NCBI RefSeq assembly: GCF_002968295.1
Contig: NZ_CP134399.1
Span: 3,596,001-3,660,000, forward strand
Direction of reading: 5' to 3'
DNA from: Mycobacterium sp. ITM-2016-00317
GTDB taxonomy: Bacteria; Actinomycetota; Actinomycetes; Mycobacteriales; Mycobacteriaceae
DNA length: 64,000 nt
Shown here piece by piece: positions 46,594 to 55,625 of the stretch. How positions within the stretch are numbered: position 1 is the stretch's first letter; every line of letters begins with the position of its first letter. The notes beneath the pieces were generated by a model, which worked only from the letters and a program-made list of their open reading frames with translations, did no database searches and had not been told where the DNA came from. A program made the translations under genes and the position numbers.

Positions 46594-48152
46594 GAATTCG
46601 CCAGGATCTCGGTGGCGGTGGCCAGCGCGCGCTCGCGGTCCGCGGCGACGAGACCGATCCTGGTGCGACGGTCGAGGATGTCGTCGACGGTCAGCGCACC
46701 CTCGTGGGTGACCGCGTACTCGAACTCCGCCCTGAGCACGTCGATGCCGTCGGCGACCGGACCGGTGGGCCGCGCACAGGTCGCCCGCGCGATCACGTTC
46801 GGCGCCTCGGCGCCGTACCGGGCCAGCAGTGAACCCGGCAGTTCGGTCGATGACCGCTGTGCCGCAACGGGATTGGCCGCTGCACCGACCAGCGGCAGGT
46901 TGCGGGTCCGGCACGGGCCCGCCGGCAGCCCGCGCAACGCCGCAGCTCGGTCGACGACGTCTTCGGCCATGTACCGGTATTCGGTGAGCTTGCCCCCGAT
47001 CACGGTGAGAACACCCGACGGCGACTCGGTGACCGCATGCTCCCGCGAGATGTCGGCGGTACGGCTCTGGTCCTTCTTGCTCCTCGCGTCCGCGGCCCCA
47101 TTGTCGATCAGCGGCCGCAGCCCGGCATACGACCCGCGCACATCCGCGGGGCGCAGCGCCGTCTCCAGCGCGGTGTTGACCGTGTCCAGAAGGAACCGCA
47201 CCTCCCCCGGAGTCGGTTCCGGCACGTCGGGGATCGCGCCGGGCGCGTCCTCGTCGGTCAGCCCCAGGTACACCCGACCCAGCTGCTCGGGCATCGCGAA
47301 CACGAACCTGTTGATCTCGCCCGGAATCGGCACCGTCAGCGCCGCAACCGGATTGCCGAACGTCGCGGCGTCGAACACCAGATGTGTGCCGCGGCTGGGC
47401 CGCAGCCGGATCGAGTCGTCGATCTCCCCCGCCCACACGCCGGACGCGTTGACGACCGCGCGGGCCGACACGCGCAGCGTCTCCCCTGTCATCGCGTCGG
47501 TCAACGTGACCGCGTCCCGAGTCGCATCCGAGGCCGCCACCCGGGTCAGCACCCGTGCGCCGTGCTGGGCCGCGGTCCGCGCGACGGCGGTGACCAGCCG
47601 GGCGTCGTCGATCACCTGTCCGTCGTAGGCCAGCAGCGCGCCGGCGAGGCCATCGCGGCGCACCGTCGGCGCCAGTGCCGCGGCCCGCCCGGCGTCGATG
47701 CGCCGCGACCGGGGCAGCGCGGACGCCGGAGTGCCTGCGAGCCTGCGCAGCCCGTCGCCCGCGGCGAAGCCCACGCGGACCAGCGACCGCGACGCGGTGC
47801 TCATGGACGGCAGCAGCGGCACCAGCTGGGGCATCGCCCGCACCAGGTGGGGTGCGTTGCGGGTCATCAGGATTCCGCGCTCGGCGGCGCTGCGCCTGGC
47901 GATGCCGACGTTGCCGGTGGCCAGATACCGCAGACCGCCGTGCACCAGCTTCGAACTCCACCGGCTGGTGCCGAACGCCAGATCGTGTTTCTCGGCCAGC
48001 ACCACCGACAGCCCGCGCGCCGCGGCGTCGAGCGCGATGCCGGCCCCGGTGATACCGCCGCCGATCACCACCAGGTCCACCGTCGCGCCGTCGCCCAGCT
48101 CCGCGAGTTCGGCCGCACGCCGCGCTGCGTTCAACGCCGTTGAGCCGCTCAT
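46584..48152 (-). CDS. glpD1: Glycerol-3-phosphate dehydrogenase, FAD-dependent
   Basis: A 522-aa membrane-associated flavoenzyme that oxidises glycerol-3-phosphate to dihydroxyacetone phosphate and passes electrons to the quinone pool. The FAD site is DLVVIGGGITGAGIALDAAARG (about 28-49). Other family motifs are FGTSRWSSKLVHGGLRYL, ALLAYDGQVIDDARL, GLTDEDAPG and VIGGKLTEYRYMAEDVV. The ATG at 48152 overlaps the tetR stop by 4 bp, so the two are co-transcribed. It ends in the bidirectional hairpin. Confidence 0.95.
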   Translation of the reverse strand: MSGSTALNAARRAAELAELGDGATVDLVVIGGGITGAGIALDAAARGLSVVLAEKHDLAFGTSRWSSKLVHGGLRYLATGNVGIARRSAAERGILMTRNAPHLVRAMPQLVPLLPSMSTASRSLVRVGFAAGDGLRRLAGTPASALPRSRRIDAGRAAALAPTVRRDGLAGALLAYDGQVIDDARLVTAVARTAAQHGARVLTRVAASDATRDAVTLTDAMTGETLRVSARAVVNASGVWAGEIDDSIRLRPSRGTHLVFDAATFGNPVAALTVPIPGEINRFVFAMPEQLGRVYLGLTDEDAPGAIPDVPEPTPGEVRFLLDTVNTALETALRPADVRGSYAGLRPLIDNGAADARSKKDQSRTADISREHAVTESPSGVLTVIGGKLTEYRYMAEDVVDRAAALRGLPAGPCRTRNLPLVGAAANPVAAQRSSTELPGSLLARYGAEAPNVIARATCARPTGPVADGIDVLRAEFEYAVTHEGALTVDDILDRRTRIGLVAADRERALATATEILANSAR

Positions 48153-48727
48153 GGTTTCAGGTATCCGTCCAGCGAGATGCCCAGCTCGGTGTTGAGCGCG
48201 TCGTTGTCCAGCAGGTCGGCCACCATCTGGGCGGACTGGATCGTCGACTGGGTGATCAGCAGGCACATCGCGGCCATCCCCCGCGGGTCTCCGGCCCGGA
48301 CACTGCCCTCCTCCTGGCCGCGGCGGATCGCCTCGGCGAGCGCGTCGATCAGGATCTGCTGGCTGGTGCCCAGCCGGTCGGCGATGTAGGTCATCGCCAG
48401 GCCCGGCGCGTTGCGGATCACCGCCTGAACGATCTCGTCGGCGCGCAGATGGTCGGCGACCGCGACGACGCGCTCCACCATGGCCTCGCGTGGGACACCG
48501 CGGTCCGGTACGTCCTCCAGCACCCCGGCGATGCGCTCGGTGAGCAGTTCGGCGATGACCCAGCGGATGTCGGGCCACCGCCGGTAGATCGTCGGCCGGC
48601 TCACCCGAGCGCGGCGGGCGATCTCGGTCATCGTGGTCCGCTCCACGCCGTAGGCGAGAATGCACTCCGCGGCGGCGTCGAGGATTCGACGCTCCACCCC
48701 CGCATCTGGGTTACGGATTGACATCAT
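48149..48727 (-). CDS. TetR-family transcriptional regulator
   Basis: A 192-aa repressor-type protein, the counterpart of Rv2250c. The N-terminal HTH is TMTEIARRARVSRPTIYRRW (residues about 32-51). The rest is an all-helical ligand and dimer domain. Two ATG codons in a row begin the gene (48727 and 48724). Only 17 bp separate it from the divergent AGPS-like gene, which starts the same way, so it probably controls both directions, including glpD downstream. The ligand may be a fatty or glycerol derivative; this is inference. Confidence 0.9.
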   Translation of the reverse strand: MMSIRNPDAGVERRILDAAAECILAYGVERTTMTEIARRARVSRPTIYRRWPDIRWVIAELLTERIAGVLEDVPDRGVPREAMVERVVAVADHLRADEIVQAVIRNAPGLAMTYIADRLGTSQQILIDALAEAIRRGQEEGSVRAGDPRGMAAMCLLITQSTIQSAQMVADLLDNDALNTELGISLDGYLKP

Positions 48728-48744
48728 CTGTAATACTGTAACGC
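48728..48744. promoter_or_regulatory. 17-bp divergent promoter/operator between tetR and the AGPS-like gene
   Basis: The gap contains CTGTAA-TA-CTGTAA and is flanked by CATCAT and ATGATG, the doubled start codons. On the plus strand TACTGT (48734-48739) is 5 nt before ATG; on the minus strand TACAGT (48740-48735) is 7 nt before ATG. Both -10 boxes therefore share the same bases. A regulator bound here would block both genes. Confidence 0.6.
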
Positions 48745-50328
48745 ATGATGCAGTGGAATGCGTGGGGCGACCCCGCAGCGGCCAAACCCCTGTCACCCGG
48801 AATCCGGTCGCTGCTGCGCCAGGCCCTCGGCATCGACGGCGAGCCCATCGAGGAACCCACCCTCGACCAGGTGCGCCTGCGCCCGTCAGCGCTGTCCCCG
48901 GCAGACCTCGACGGGCTGACCGCGATCGTCGGCACGGACCACGTCGCCACCGACGACAGGTCCCGGCTCCTGCACGCGGGCGGCAAGTCGACGTTGGACC
49001 TGTTGCAGCGCAAAGACTTCGGCGAACAGGACGCCCCGGATGCGGTGCTGCTGCCCGTCAGCGAGGACGAGATCGCCGAGTTGCTGCGGTTCTGCGTCGA
49101 GCACCGCATCGCGGTGGTGCCGTTCGGCGGCGGGACGAGTGTGGTCGGCGGCCTCGACCCGATCCGCGGCGACCTTCGGGCGGTGGTGGCGTTGGATCTG
49201 CGCCGGCTCGACGCGCTGCACCACTTGGACGAGGTGTCCTGGGAAGCGGAACTGGGCGCCGGTCTGAGCGGCCCCGACGCCGAGCGGCTGCTCGGCGAAC
49301 GCGGTTTCTCGCTGGGCCACTTCCCGCAGAGCTTCCGCTTCGCGACCATCGGCGGGTTCGCCGCGACCCGTTCGTCGGGCCAGAATTCGGCCGGCTACGG
49401 GCGTTTCGACGACATGGTGCGTGGTCTGCGCGCGGTCACCCCCGTCGGTGTGCTGGACCTGGGGCGGGCACCGGCGTCGGCGGCCGGCCCGGACCTGCGT
49501 CAGCTGCTGCTCGGCTCGGAGGGCGCCTTCGGGATCATCACCCGCGTCCGGGTCCGCGTCCATCCCGTCCCGGAGGCCACCCGGTTCGAGGCGTGGTCGT
49601 TCCCCGACTTCGCCACCGGCGCCGACGCGTTGCGCGCAGTCGTGCAGACGGGCACCGGACCCACCGTGATCCGGCTGTCGGACGAGGCCGAGACGGGGGT
49701 CAACCTGGCCACCGCCGACAACATCGGCGAGCAGCAGATCACCGGCGGTTGTCTGGCGATCACCGCGTTCGAGGGCACCGAGGCCCATGTCGCGAGCAGG
49801 CACGCCGAGACCCGGGAGTTGCTGGCCGCCAAGGGCGGTACGTCGCTGGGCGACGGCCCGGCGCGGGCCTGGGAGCACGGCCGGTTCAACGCCCCCTACC
49901 TGCGGGACGCGCTGCTGTCGGCCGGGGCGCTGTGCGAGACGCTGGAGACCGCGACCACGTGGTCCAACGTGGCGGCGGTGAAAGCGGCCGTGACCGACGC
50001 GCTGACGACCTCGCTCGCCGACACCGGGACACCCGCACTGGTGCTGTGCCACATCTCGCACGTGTATCCCACCGGGGCGTCGCTGTACTTCACCGTGGTG
50101 GCTGCCCAGCGCGGTAACCCGATAGACCAGTGGCGCAAGGCCAAAGCCGCGGCATCGGACGCCATGGTCCGCACGGGCGCGACCATCACCCATCACCACG
50201 CCGTGGGCGCCGACCACCGTCCGTGGATGCGCGACGAGGTCGGCGACCTCGGTGTCACGGTGCTGCGCGCCGTCAAGTCCGCGCTCGATCCGGCGGGAAT
50301 CCTCAATCCCGGCAAGCTGATTCCGTGA
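48745..50328 (+). CDS. FAD-binding oxidase, alkyl-DHAP synthase-like
   Basis: A 527-aa VAO/PCMH-type flavoprotein like Rv2251. The FAD PP-loop is VVPFGGGTSVVGGLDPIRG (about 126-144), followed by FPQSFRFATIGGFAATRSSG and LGSEGAFGIITRVRV. The C-terminal ATITHHHAVGADHRPW carries the triple His motif of alkylglycerone-phosphate synthases (AGPS), which form ether lipids from acyl-DHAP in eukaryotes. Ether lipid synthesis of this type is not established in mycobacteria, so D-lactate- or glycolate-type oxidation remains possible. It is divergent from tetR-glpD1, whose product DHAP would feed an AGPS reaction. It overlaps the kinase gene by 4 bp. Confidence 0.88.
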   Translation: MMQWNAWGDPAAAKPLSPGIRSLLRQALGIDGEPIEEPTLDQVRLRPSALSPADLDGLTAIVGTDHVATDDRSRLLHAGGKSTLDLLQRKDFGEQDAPDAVLLPVSEDEIAELLRFCVEHRIAVVPFGGGTSVVGGLDPIRGDLRAVVALDLRRLDALHHLDEVSWEAELGAGLSGPDAERLLGERGFSLGHFPQSFRFATIGGFAATRSSGQNSAGYGRFDDMVRGLRAVTPVGVLDLGRAPASAAGPDLRQLLLGSEGAFGIITRVRVRVHPVPEATRFEAWSFPDFATGADALRAVVQTGTGPTVIRLSDEAETGVNLATADNIGEQQITGGCLAITAFEGTEAHVASRHAETRELLAAKGGTSLGDGPARAWEHGRFNAPYLRDALLSAGALCETLETATTWSNVAAVKAAVTDALTTSLADTGTPALVLCHISHVYPTGASLYFTVVAAQRGNPIDQWRKAKAAASDAMVRTGATITHHHAVGADHRPWMRDEVGDLGVTVLRAVKSALDPAGILNPGKLIP

Positions 50329-51233
50329 CCACGCCTGCGCGCGTGACGGTGCTGACCAATCCGGCGTCGGGACACGGCAACGGATCACACGCCGCCGAGC
50401 GCGCGATCACCCGACTGCACCGCCGCGGGGTCGACGTCGTCGCGATCGCCGGCCGCGACGCCGTGCACGCGCGCCAACTCGTTGAAGGTGCCCTCGACCG
50501 CGGAATGGACGCCCTCGTGGTGGTCGGCGGCGACGGCATCATCTCGCTGGCTCTGCAGGTGCTCGCCCAGACCGACATCCCGCTGGGCATCGTGCCGGCC
50601 GGCACCGGAAACGACCATGCCCGCGAGTTCGGCATCCCGACCAGGGATCCCGAGGCTGCGGCGGACGTGATCGTCGACGGTCTCACCGACACCGTCGACC
50701 TGGGTCTGATCCGAGGCGACGACGGCACCCGGCGCTGGTTCGGCACGGTGATGGCGGCGGGATTCGACTCGCTGGTCACCGACCGCACCAACCGCATGCG
50801 GTGGCCGCACGGGCGGATGCGCTACAACATCGCGATGCTCGCCGAACTGTCCCAGCTGCGACTGCTGCCGTTCCGGCTGTCCTTCGACGGCCGCGGCCTG
50901 GACACCGAACTCACGCTCGCCGCGTTCGGCAACACCCGCAGTTACGGCGGCGGGATGATGATCTGTCCGGACGCCGACCCGCGCGACGGCATGCTCGACG
51001 TGACGATGGTGGCCTCGGAATCGCGCAGCCGTCTGGTCCGGCTGTTCCCGACGGTGTTCAAGGGCACGCACGTGAACCTCGACGCGGTGAGCACCGAACG
51101 CGCCCGCACCGTCACGGTCGACTGCCCGGTGAATCCGGAGATCACCGCCTACGCAGACGGGGAGTACGTGTGTCCGCTGCCCGTCGAGGTGACGACGGTG
51201 CCTGCGGCGTTGAAGTTGCTGCGGCCTGCCTGA
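50325..51233 (+). CDS. dagK: Diacylglycerol kinase
   Basis: A 302-aa lipid kinase of the DagK/YegS family, like Rv2252, which phosphorylates diacylglycerol or related lipids for phosphatidylinositol mannoside synthesis. The N-terminal ATP-binding domain has VTVLTNPASGHGN, the core LVVVGGDGIISLALQVL (GGDG) and IPLGIVPAGTGNDHAREFGI. The C-terminal beta-sandwich includes AAFGNTRSYGGGMMICPDADPRDG. The GTG at 50325 overlaps the preceding stop, so it is translationally coupled to the AGPS-like gene. Confidence 0.94.
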   Translation: MTTPARVTVLTNPASGHGNGSHAAERAITRLHRRGVDVVAIAGRDAVHARQLVEGALDRGMDALVVVGGDGIISLALQVLAQTDIPLGIVPAGTGNDHAREFGIPTRDPEAAADVIVDGLTDTVDLGLIRGDDGTRRWFGTVMAAGFDSLVTDRTNRMRWPHGRMRYNIAMLAELSQLRLLPFRLSFDGRGLDTELTLAAFGNTRSYGGGMMICPDADPRDGMLDVTMVASESRSRLVRLFPTVFKGTHVNLDAVSTERARTVTVDCPVNPEITAYADGEYVCPLPVEVTTVPAALKLLRPA

Positions 51234-51238
51234 CGCTG

Positions 51239-51751
51239 CTAGCCGACGCCTCTGCTCAGCCAGCTGACCTCGGCGCCCTCGCCGCCGTCACGGTAGGCCT
51301 CCAGCGCGTCGTCCCATGCCGTGCCCAGCACGGAGTCCAGTTCGGCGGCCAGCACGTCGGCGCCGGCGGCCATCAGGGCGCGCAATCTCATCTCGCCGAC
51401 CATCACGTCGCCGTTGGCGCTCATCGGGCCGCTCCACAGACCGAGCTGCGGGGTGTGGCACCAGCGGTGGCCGTCGACCCCGTGGCTGGGGTCCTCGGTC
51501 ACCTCGAAGCGCAGCACCGACCAGGAGCGCAGCGCGTTCGCCAGCGCGGCGCCGGTACCGACGGGTCCGACCCAGTTGGTGACGGCGCGCAGCTGACCGG
51601 GCATGGCCGGTTGCGGGGTCCACTTCAGATTCGCCCTCGCATTGAGGGTCGACGACAACGCCCACTCGACATGCGGGCACACCGCCGCGGGCGACGCGTG
51701 GATGTACACCACGCCCGTCGTCGCGTCGGCGAATTGGTTCGCTGCACGCAT
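51239..51751 (-). CDS. DUF3145 family protein
   Basis: A 170-aa protein equivalent to Rv2256c. Conserved blocks are ATTGVVYIHASPAAVCPHVEWAL, NLKWTPQPAMPGQLRAVTNW, SWSVLRFEVTEDPS and EGYRWCHTP-like DGHRWCHTPQLGLWSG. No catalytic motif or signal peptide. The ATG at 51751 is chosen because AAGGAG lies 6 nt upstream; the frame is open 47 codons further but without support. It ends 5 bp after the convergent dagK. Confidence 0.9.
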   Translation of the reverse strand: MRAANQFADATTGVVYIHASPAAVCPHVEWALSSTLNARANLKWTPQPAMPGQLRAVTNWVGPVGTGAALANALRSWSVLRFEVTEDPSHGVDGHRWCHTPQLGLWSGPMSANGDVMVGEMRLRALMAAGADVLAAELDSVLGTAWDDALEAYRDGGEGAEVSWLSRGVG

Positions 51752-51878
51752 CTGTTGCTCCTTCGGTTCCACGAGGGACGTCTTCCCCAACGACCTGGTG
51801 GTTTCCGAACAGCACAGATGATGCCGAAATGAAATTGTTGCTTGCGTGTCTATTGTGCCTTCTGAGGCGGGTGTTGCG

Positions 51879-52703
51879 CTAGTCGCCCCCAAAGTCTCTT
51901 AGGACTTCATCAGACAGGGCGGGCATCACCGAATGCGCCCATTCGCCGAATTTGCGGTCGGTCAGCACGACCAACGCGAGGTCCGCCCGCGGGTCGACCC
52001 ACAGGAACGTTCCGGACTGGCCGAAATGCCCGAACGTGCGGGTGGAGTTCGCCGTCCCGGTCCAGTGCGGCGACTTCTGCCCCCGGATCTCGAAACCCAG
52101 CCCCCAGTCGTTGGGCCGCTGCACGCCGAATCCGGGCAGCACTCCGTCCAGGCCCGGGAACTGAACGTCGGCCGCGTCGCGGTGCATCTGCTCGGACACC
52201 AGGGCCGGTGCCAGCAGCTCACCCGCGAAGGACACCAGGTCGTCGACGGTGGACGTCACGCCGTAGCCGGCCGCCTCGGTGCCGCCGTCCAGCGTGGTGT
52301 CACCCATCCGCAGCGGCTCCAGCACTGCCTCGGTCAGGTAGGTGCCGAACGGGATCGACGACTGCGCCTCGATGGTCTCGCCGAGCACGGTGAAGCCGTA
52401 GTTGGAGTACACCCGTCTGGTGCCGGGTCGTGCGATCACCTTCGCCGAGGTCATCTCGTAGCCGGCGGCGTGGGCGAGCAGGTGACGCACCGTGGCGCCC
52501 GGCGGTCCGGCGTCCGCGTCGAGTTCGACGGCGCCCTCCTCGGCGGCGACCTGGGCGGCGCGGGCGACCAGCAGCTTGGTCACCGAAGCGAGCGCGAACC
52601 GGCGCCCGGTGTCGCCGTGCGCGGCCAGCACGCCGGATCGCCCCACCACGGCGGCGGCGGCGGTCGGGACAGGCCAGTCGTCGAGAACGTCGAGTGCGGT
52701 CAC
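51879..52703 (-). CDS. Serine hydrolase of the beta-lactamase/class C PBP fold
   Basis: A 274-aa protein equivalent to Rv2257c. The SxxK nucleophile motif is FALASVTKLL (Ser40, Lys43), the YxN motif RVYSNYGF near residue 99, and the third box is FGHFGQSGTFLW (HxG type). No signal peptide, so it is probably cytoplasmic and an esterase or D-amino-acid peptidase rather than an antibiotic-degrading lactamase. The start is GTG at 52703 with a leaderless -10 (TACGCT, 52716-52711) 7 nt upstream. It lies 33 bp downstream of the methyltransferase gene in the same direction. Confidence 0.9.
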   Translation of the reverse strand: MTALDVLDDWPVPTAAAAVVGRSGVLAAHGDTGRRFALASVTKLLVARAAQVAAEEGAVELDADAGPPGATVRHLLAHAAGYEMTSAKVIARPGTRRVYSNYGFTVLGETIEAQSSIPFGTYLTEAVLEPLRMGDTTLDGGTEAAGYGVTSTVDDLVSFAGELLAPALVSEQMHRDAADVQFPGLDGVLPGFGVQRPNDWGLGFEIRGQKSPHWTGTANSTRTFGHFGQSGTFLWVDPRADLALVVLTDRKFGEWAHSVMPALSDEVLRDFGGD

Positions 52704-52710
52704 CGTGCCG

Positions 52711-52716
52711 AGCGTA
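52711..52716 (-). promoter_or_regulatory. -10 box of the serine hydrolase gene
   Basis: TACGCT on the minus strand ends 7 nt before the GTG at 52703. No Shine-Dalgarno is seen. Confidence 0.42.
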
Positions 52717-52736
52717 GCCAGCAGGGCCCGACCGAG

Positions 52737-53798
52737 CTATTTCGTCGCGACGTAGTAATAGTTGATCGGGTCCGAGTCGATCTCGTGCACCTGCACATCG
52801 GCGAACCCGGCGTCGGCGAGCATCTCGGTCGCGAGCTCGCGGCCCCAGCAGGTGCCCAGCCCGTCACCGTCGAGCCCGAGCGACACACTCATACAGTGCA
52901 TCGTCGACACGGTGTACAGGTAGGCCGCGAACGGCACCCCCACGTTGTCCTCGACCCGACTCGACGACTTGATGTCGACCATTAGGAATGTCCCGCCCGG
53001 ACGCAGCGCACGGTAGATGTTGCCCAGCACCCGCGCCGGGTGGGCCTGGTCGTGGATCGAGTCGAATGCGGTGATGACGTCGAAGGAGTCGGCCCGGTCG
53101 TATCCGGCGACGTCGGCGGCCACGAACGTCGCGTTGGTCAGTCCTCGCCTGTTCGCCTCCGCGGCACCGGCGGCAAGCCCTTCGTCAGAGAAGTCGATGC
53201 CGACGAACCGGCCGGCCGGGAATGCCTGCGCCATCACGTTGACGGCGTGGCCGCTGCCGCAACCGAAGTCGGCGACGTCGACACCGGCACGCAGTCGGTC
53301 GGGAAGCCCGTCGGCCATCGGCAGGATCGTGTCGAGGAGTGCGGCATCGAAGACCTCCCCGCTCTGTTCGGCCATCAGGGTGTGGAACCGCGGATACTCG
53401 GCGTAGGACAGGCCGCCCCCGCCGCGGAAGCAGCCGATCACCTTCTGCTCGACCTCGGCGAGCAACGGGATGAACTGCGCGACGCGCGCGAGATTGTCCG
53501 GCCCCGCGGCACGGGTCAGCAACGCGGCCCGGTGCGCCGGAAGCGAGTACGTCTGCCCGGCTGCGTCGTAGTCGACGATCGAGCCGGCCACCGCCCCGCC
53601 GAGCCACTCCCGGACGTAGCGTTCGTTGAGCCCGGCCGCGTCGGCGATCTGCGTGCTGGTGGCAGGCGGCAGCTGGACCATGGTGTCGAACAGCGCGGTC
53701 TGGTGACCGATCGACAACAGAATCGCGGTGCTGGCGGCGTCGATGGCTCCGACGATGCGTCCGGCGAAATCCTCGCTGGTCTCGTTCAGTGTGGTCAT
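52737..53798 (-). CDS. SAM-dependent methyltransferase with winged-helix N terminus (Rv2258c-like)
   Basis: A 353-aa protein, the same length as Rv2258c. The N-terminal 100 residues form a winged-helix dimerisation domain ([21 protein letters not shown]), which explains older labels as a regulator. The class I methyltransferase domain follows with [20 protein letters not shown] (motif I), [11 protein letters not shown], and [16 protein letters not shown]. The motif HDQAHP and the lid region [16 protein letters not shown] are typical of small-molecule O- or N-methyltransferases. The substrate is unknown. The ATG at 53798 has a leaderless -10 (TAGCGT) 7 nt upstream; an upstream ATG at 53834 is less likely. 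Confidence 0.88.
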   Translation of the reverse strand: MTTLNETSEDFAGRIVGAIDAASTAILLSIGHQTALFDTMVQLPPATSTQIADAAGLNERYVREWLGGAVAGSIVDYDAAGQTYSLPAHRAALLTRAAGPDNLARVAQFIPLLAEVEQKVIGCFRGGGGLSYAEYPRFHTLMAEQSGEVFDAALLDTILPMADGLPDRLRAGVDVADFGCGSGHAVNVMAQAFPAGRFVGIDFSDEGLAAGAAEANRRGLTNATFVAADVAGYDRADSFDVITAFDSIHDQAHPARVLGNIYRALRPGGTFLMVDIKSSSRVEDNVGVPFAAYLYTVSTMHCMSVSLGLDGDGLGTCWGRELATEMLADAGFADVQVHEIDSDPINYYYVATK

Positions 53799-53805
53799 GT
53801 CGGGA

Positions 53806-53811
53806 ACGCTA
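53806..53811 (-). promoter_or_regulatory. -10 box of the methyltransferase gene
   Basis: TAGCGT on the minus strand ends 7 nt before the ATG at 53798, matching the VOC and DUF222 gene promoters in hexamer and spacing. Confidence 0.45.
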
Positions 53812-53885
53812 GGCGGCGCGGCGGATTCGGTCATCGGGCATTTGATGTGTCTGCACGGTCGATGCGTTGGTGCAAATGATGCAGA

Positions 53886-55504
53886 TCAGTGGTCGTCGGT
53901 CAGCACGCCGTGCTGAAACGCCCAGTTCGCGGCCGCGGTGCGGGTGGACACTGCGAGTTTGACGTAGATGTTGGCCAGGTGCCGGCCCACCGTCTTGTCG
54001 GACAGGTGCAGTTGCTCGGCCACCTGCCGGTTGGTGGCGCCGCGGGCGATGCGGGTCAGCACCTCGAGTTCGCGGCGGGTCAGCCCTCCGGGTGTCGGCG
54101 CTCCGCAGATGCCCGCCGGTTCGACGCCCAGCTGGGTGTAGATGGCGTCGGCGGTCGCAGCGTCGCCGGCCGCACCGTTCTGGTCGCCGAGGCCGCGCCG
54201 CGCCAGCGCCAGCCACTCGTAGGCTTCGGCCGTCTCATAGCGGGATTGCTGAATGCGGTACTCCCGCAACGCGACCTGCAGGAACTGCACGGCGGGCTCG
54301 AAGTCCCCGCGGCGCACCGCGACGGCACCGCGGGCGTGCGCGGCCCACGCCCGGAAGCCCGGCGTGCCGAACGCCTCGGCATCCGCCTCCAGTTCCCGGC
54401 AGTAACTCTCGGCCTCGTCGAGCGCATCCCGGCCCAGTGCGATCTCGACCGCGGCGCGCAGCAGGCGCACCCGGTCCAACCGGTCGCCGCCGGCCAGCGC
54501 GAGCCGCACCGCTGTCCACGCCGCCGCGGCGTCCCCGCGTCGGCACGCCATCAGTGCCTCACCCGGCTGCGGATCCAGACCCAGGCTTCGCGACTGATCG
54601 AAAGCCGTTGCCGCACCGTCGAAGTCGCCGATGAGCCGACGGACCTCGCCGAGCTGGTAGAAACCTTCGGCCGCGGCCCAGGTGTTGACCTCGGCGAGTG
54701 CCCGGCTCACCGTCAGGAGCCGGTCCTCCAGGCCGCGGTAGTCGTCGGTGGCCATCTGTACCTGCAACCGGTGCACGTCGCACACGCCGCCGTACGGCAC
54801 CGATCCGGCCACCCCGCACCACCGCTCCATCGACTGCGTCCACGACCGCAGTCGCGGCAGGTCGGCGAGTTTGTGGCAGTGGTGCAACACCATGCAGTAG
54901 ATGTCGCCGGCCCATTCGATCGGCACCTGGTCTGCCAGCAGCGGGAGCATCGCCTCATCGATCAACGCATAGCCCTCGGCAGTGCGGGCGCGCAGGATCG
55001 CGTCGACGCCCGCCGCGATCAGGGCCAGCGCGGTGACCGCGGGCGTATCGAGACGGCCGCTCATCGCCCGGAGCGCACTCACGTGCGCGCCGAGCGCGTC
55101 CAGGTCCTGGGACAGCGCCGCGACCGTCGCATCCAGGTAGGCCAGGTAGCCGTGCGCCGGGCTCTCCTCCGCCGAGGCGAGCAACCGGCGCGCCCGGCTC
55201 ATCCAACCCTGGCCGATGTTGACGTCCCCCCGAACCAACCAGGCCAGAGCCAGATCGTTGGCTTCATCGCCGCAGCGAGCGGATCGGTCCGGGTCAACTC
55301 GGCGAACACCCGCTCGGCAGCGCGACTGGCCTCCCTGAGGTGGCCGAGCCGCCAGGCTGCGAACGCGAACGCGTCCAGATCGTCGGTGGGCAGCGGCGCG
55401 TACCGGCTCGCCAGGTCGAAGGCCTCGTAGCTCGCGCTCCAGTCTCGCCGCTGGTGCGCTGAGCGGGCGGCGGACAAGAAATCGAGGCGGCTGTCGATAA
55501 GCAT
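53886..55504 (-). pseudogene. LuxR-type regulator with TPR-like sensor, frameshifted
   Basis: A regulator of about 540 codons in two frames. The first (from ATG 55504) reads LIDSRLDFLSAARSAHQRRD through AERVFAELTRTDPLAAAMK, TPR-like helices. The second resumes as ANDLALAWLVRGDVNIG and runs about 460 residues of TPR-like repeats to the LuxR/GerE HTH (LTRRELEVLTRIARGATN, then RQVAEQLHLSDKTVGRHL). At 55261-55264 the coding strand reads ATGAAGCCAACGAT; one extra G (ATGAAGGCC) joins the halves exactly. The rest is intact, so the lesion is recent or a sequencing indel. An internal start at 55238 would give an HTH protein lacking the first 90 residues. It is divergent from mscR. Confidence 0.82.
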
Positions 55505-55613
55505 CGCAGCCTTCACGGTAGACCTGATCAGTCCAGTTCCACGGGGCATTTCGAGGAACATCAGCCCGCAGGCGCGCGGTCGGGCAGGCATCTCCGGCAA
55601 CCGCCCGACCTAT

Positions 55614-55619
55614 TAGGGT
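55614..55619 (+). promoter_or_regulatory. -10 box of the mscR promoter
   Basis: TAGGGT ends exactly 6 nt before the mscR ATG at 55626. No Shine-Dalgarno is present; leaderless transcription is likely. Confidence 0.58.
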
Positions 55620-55625
55620 CTAGGC

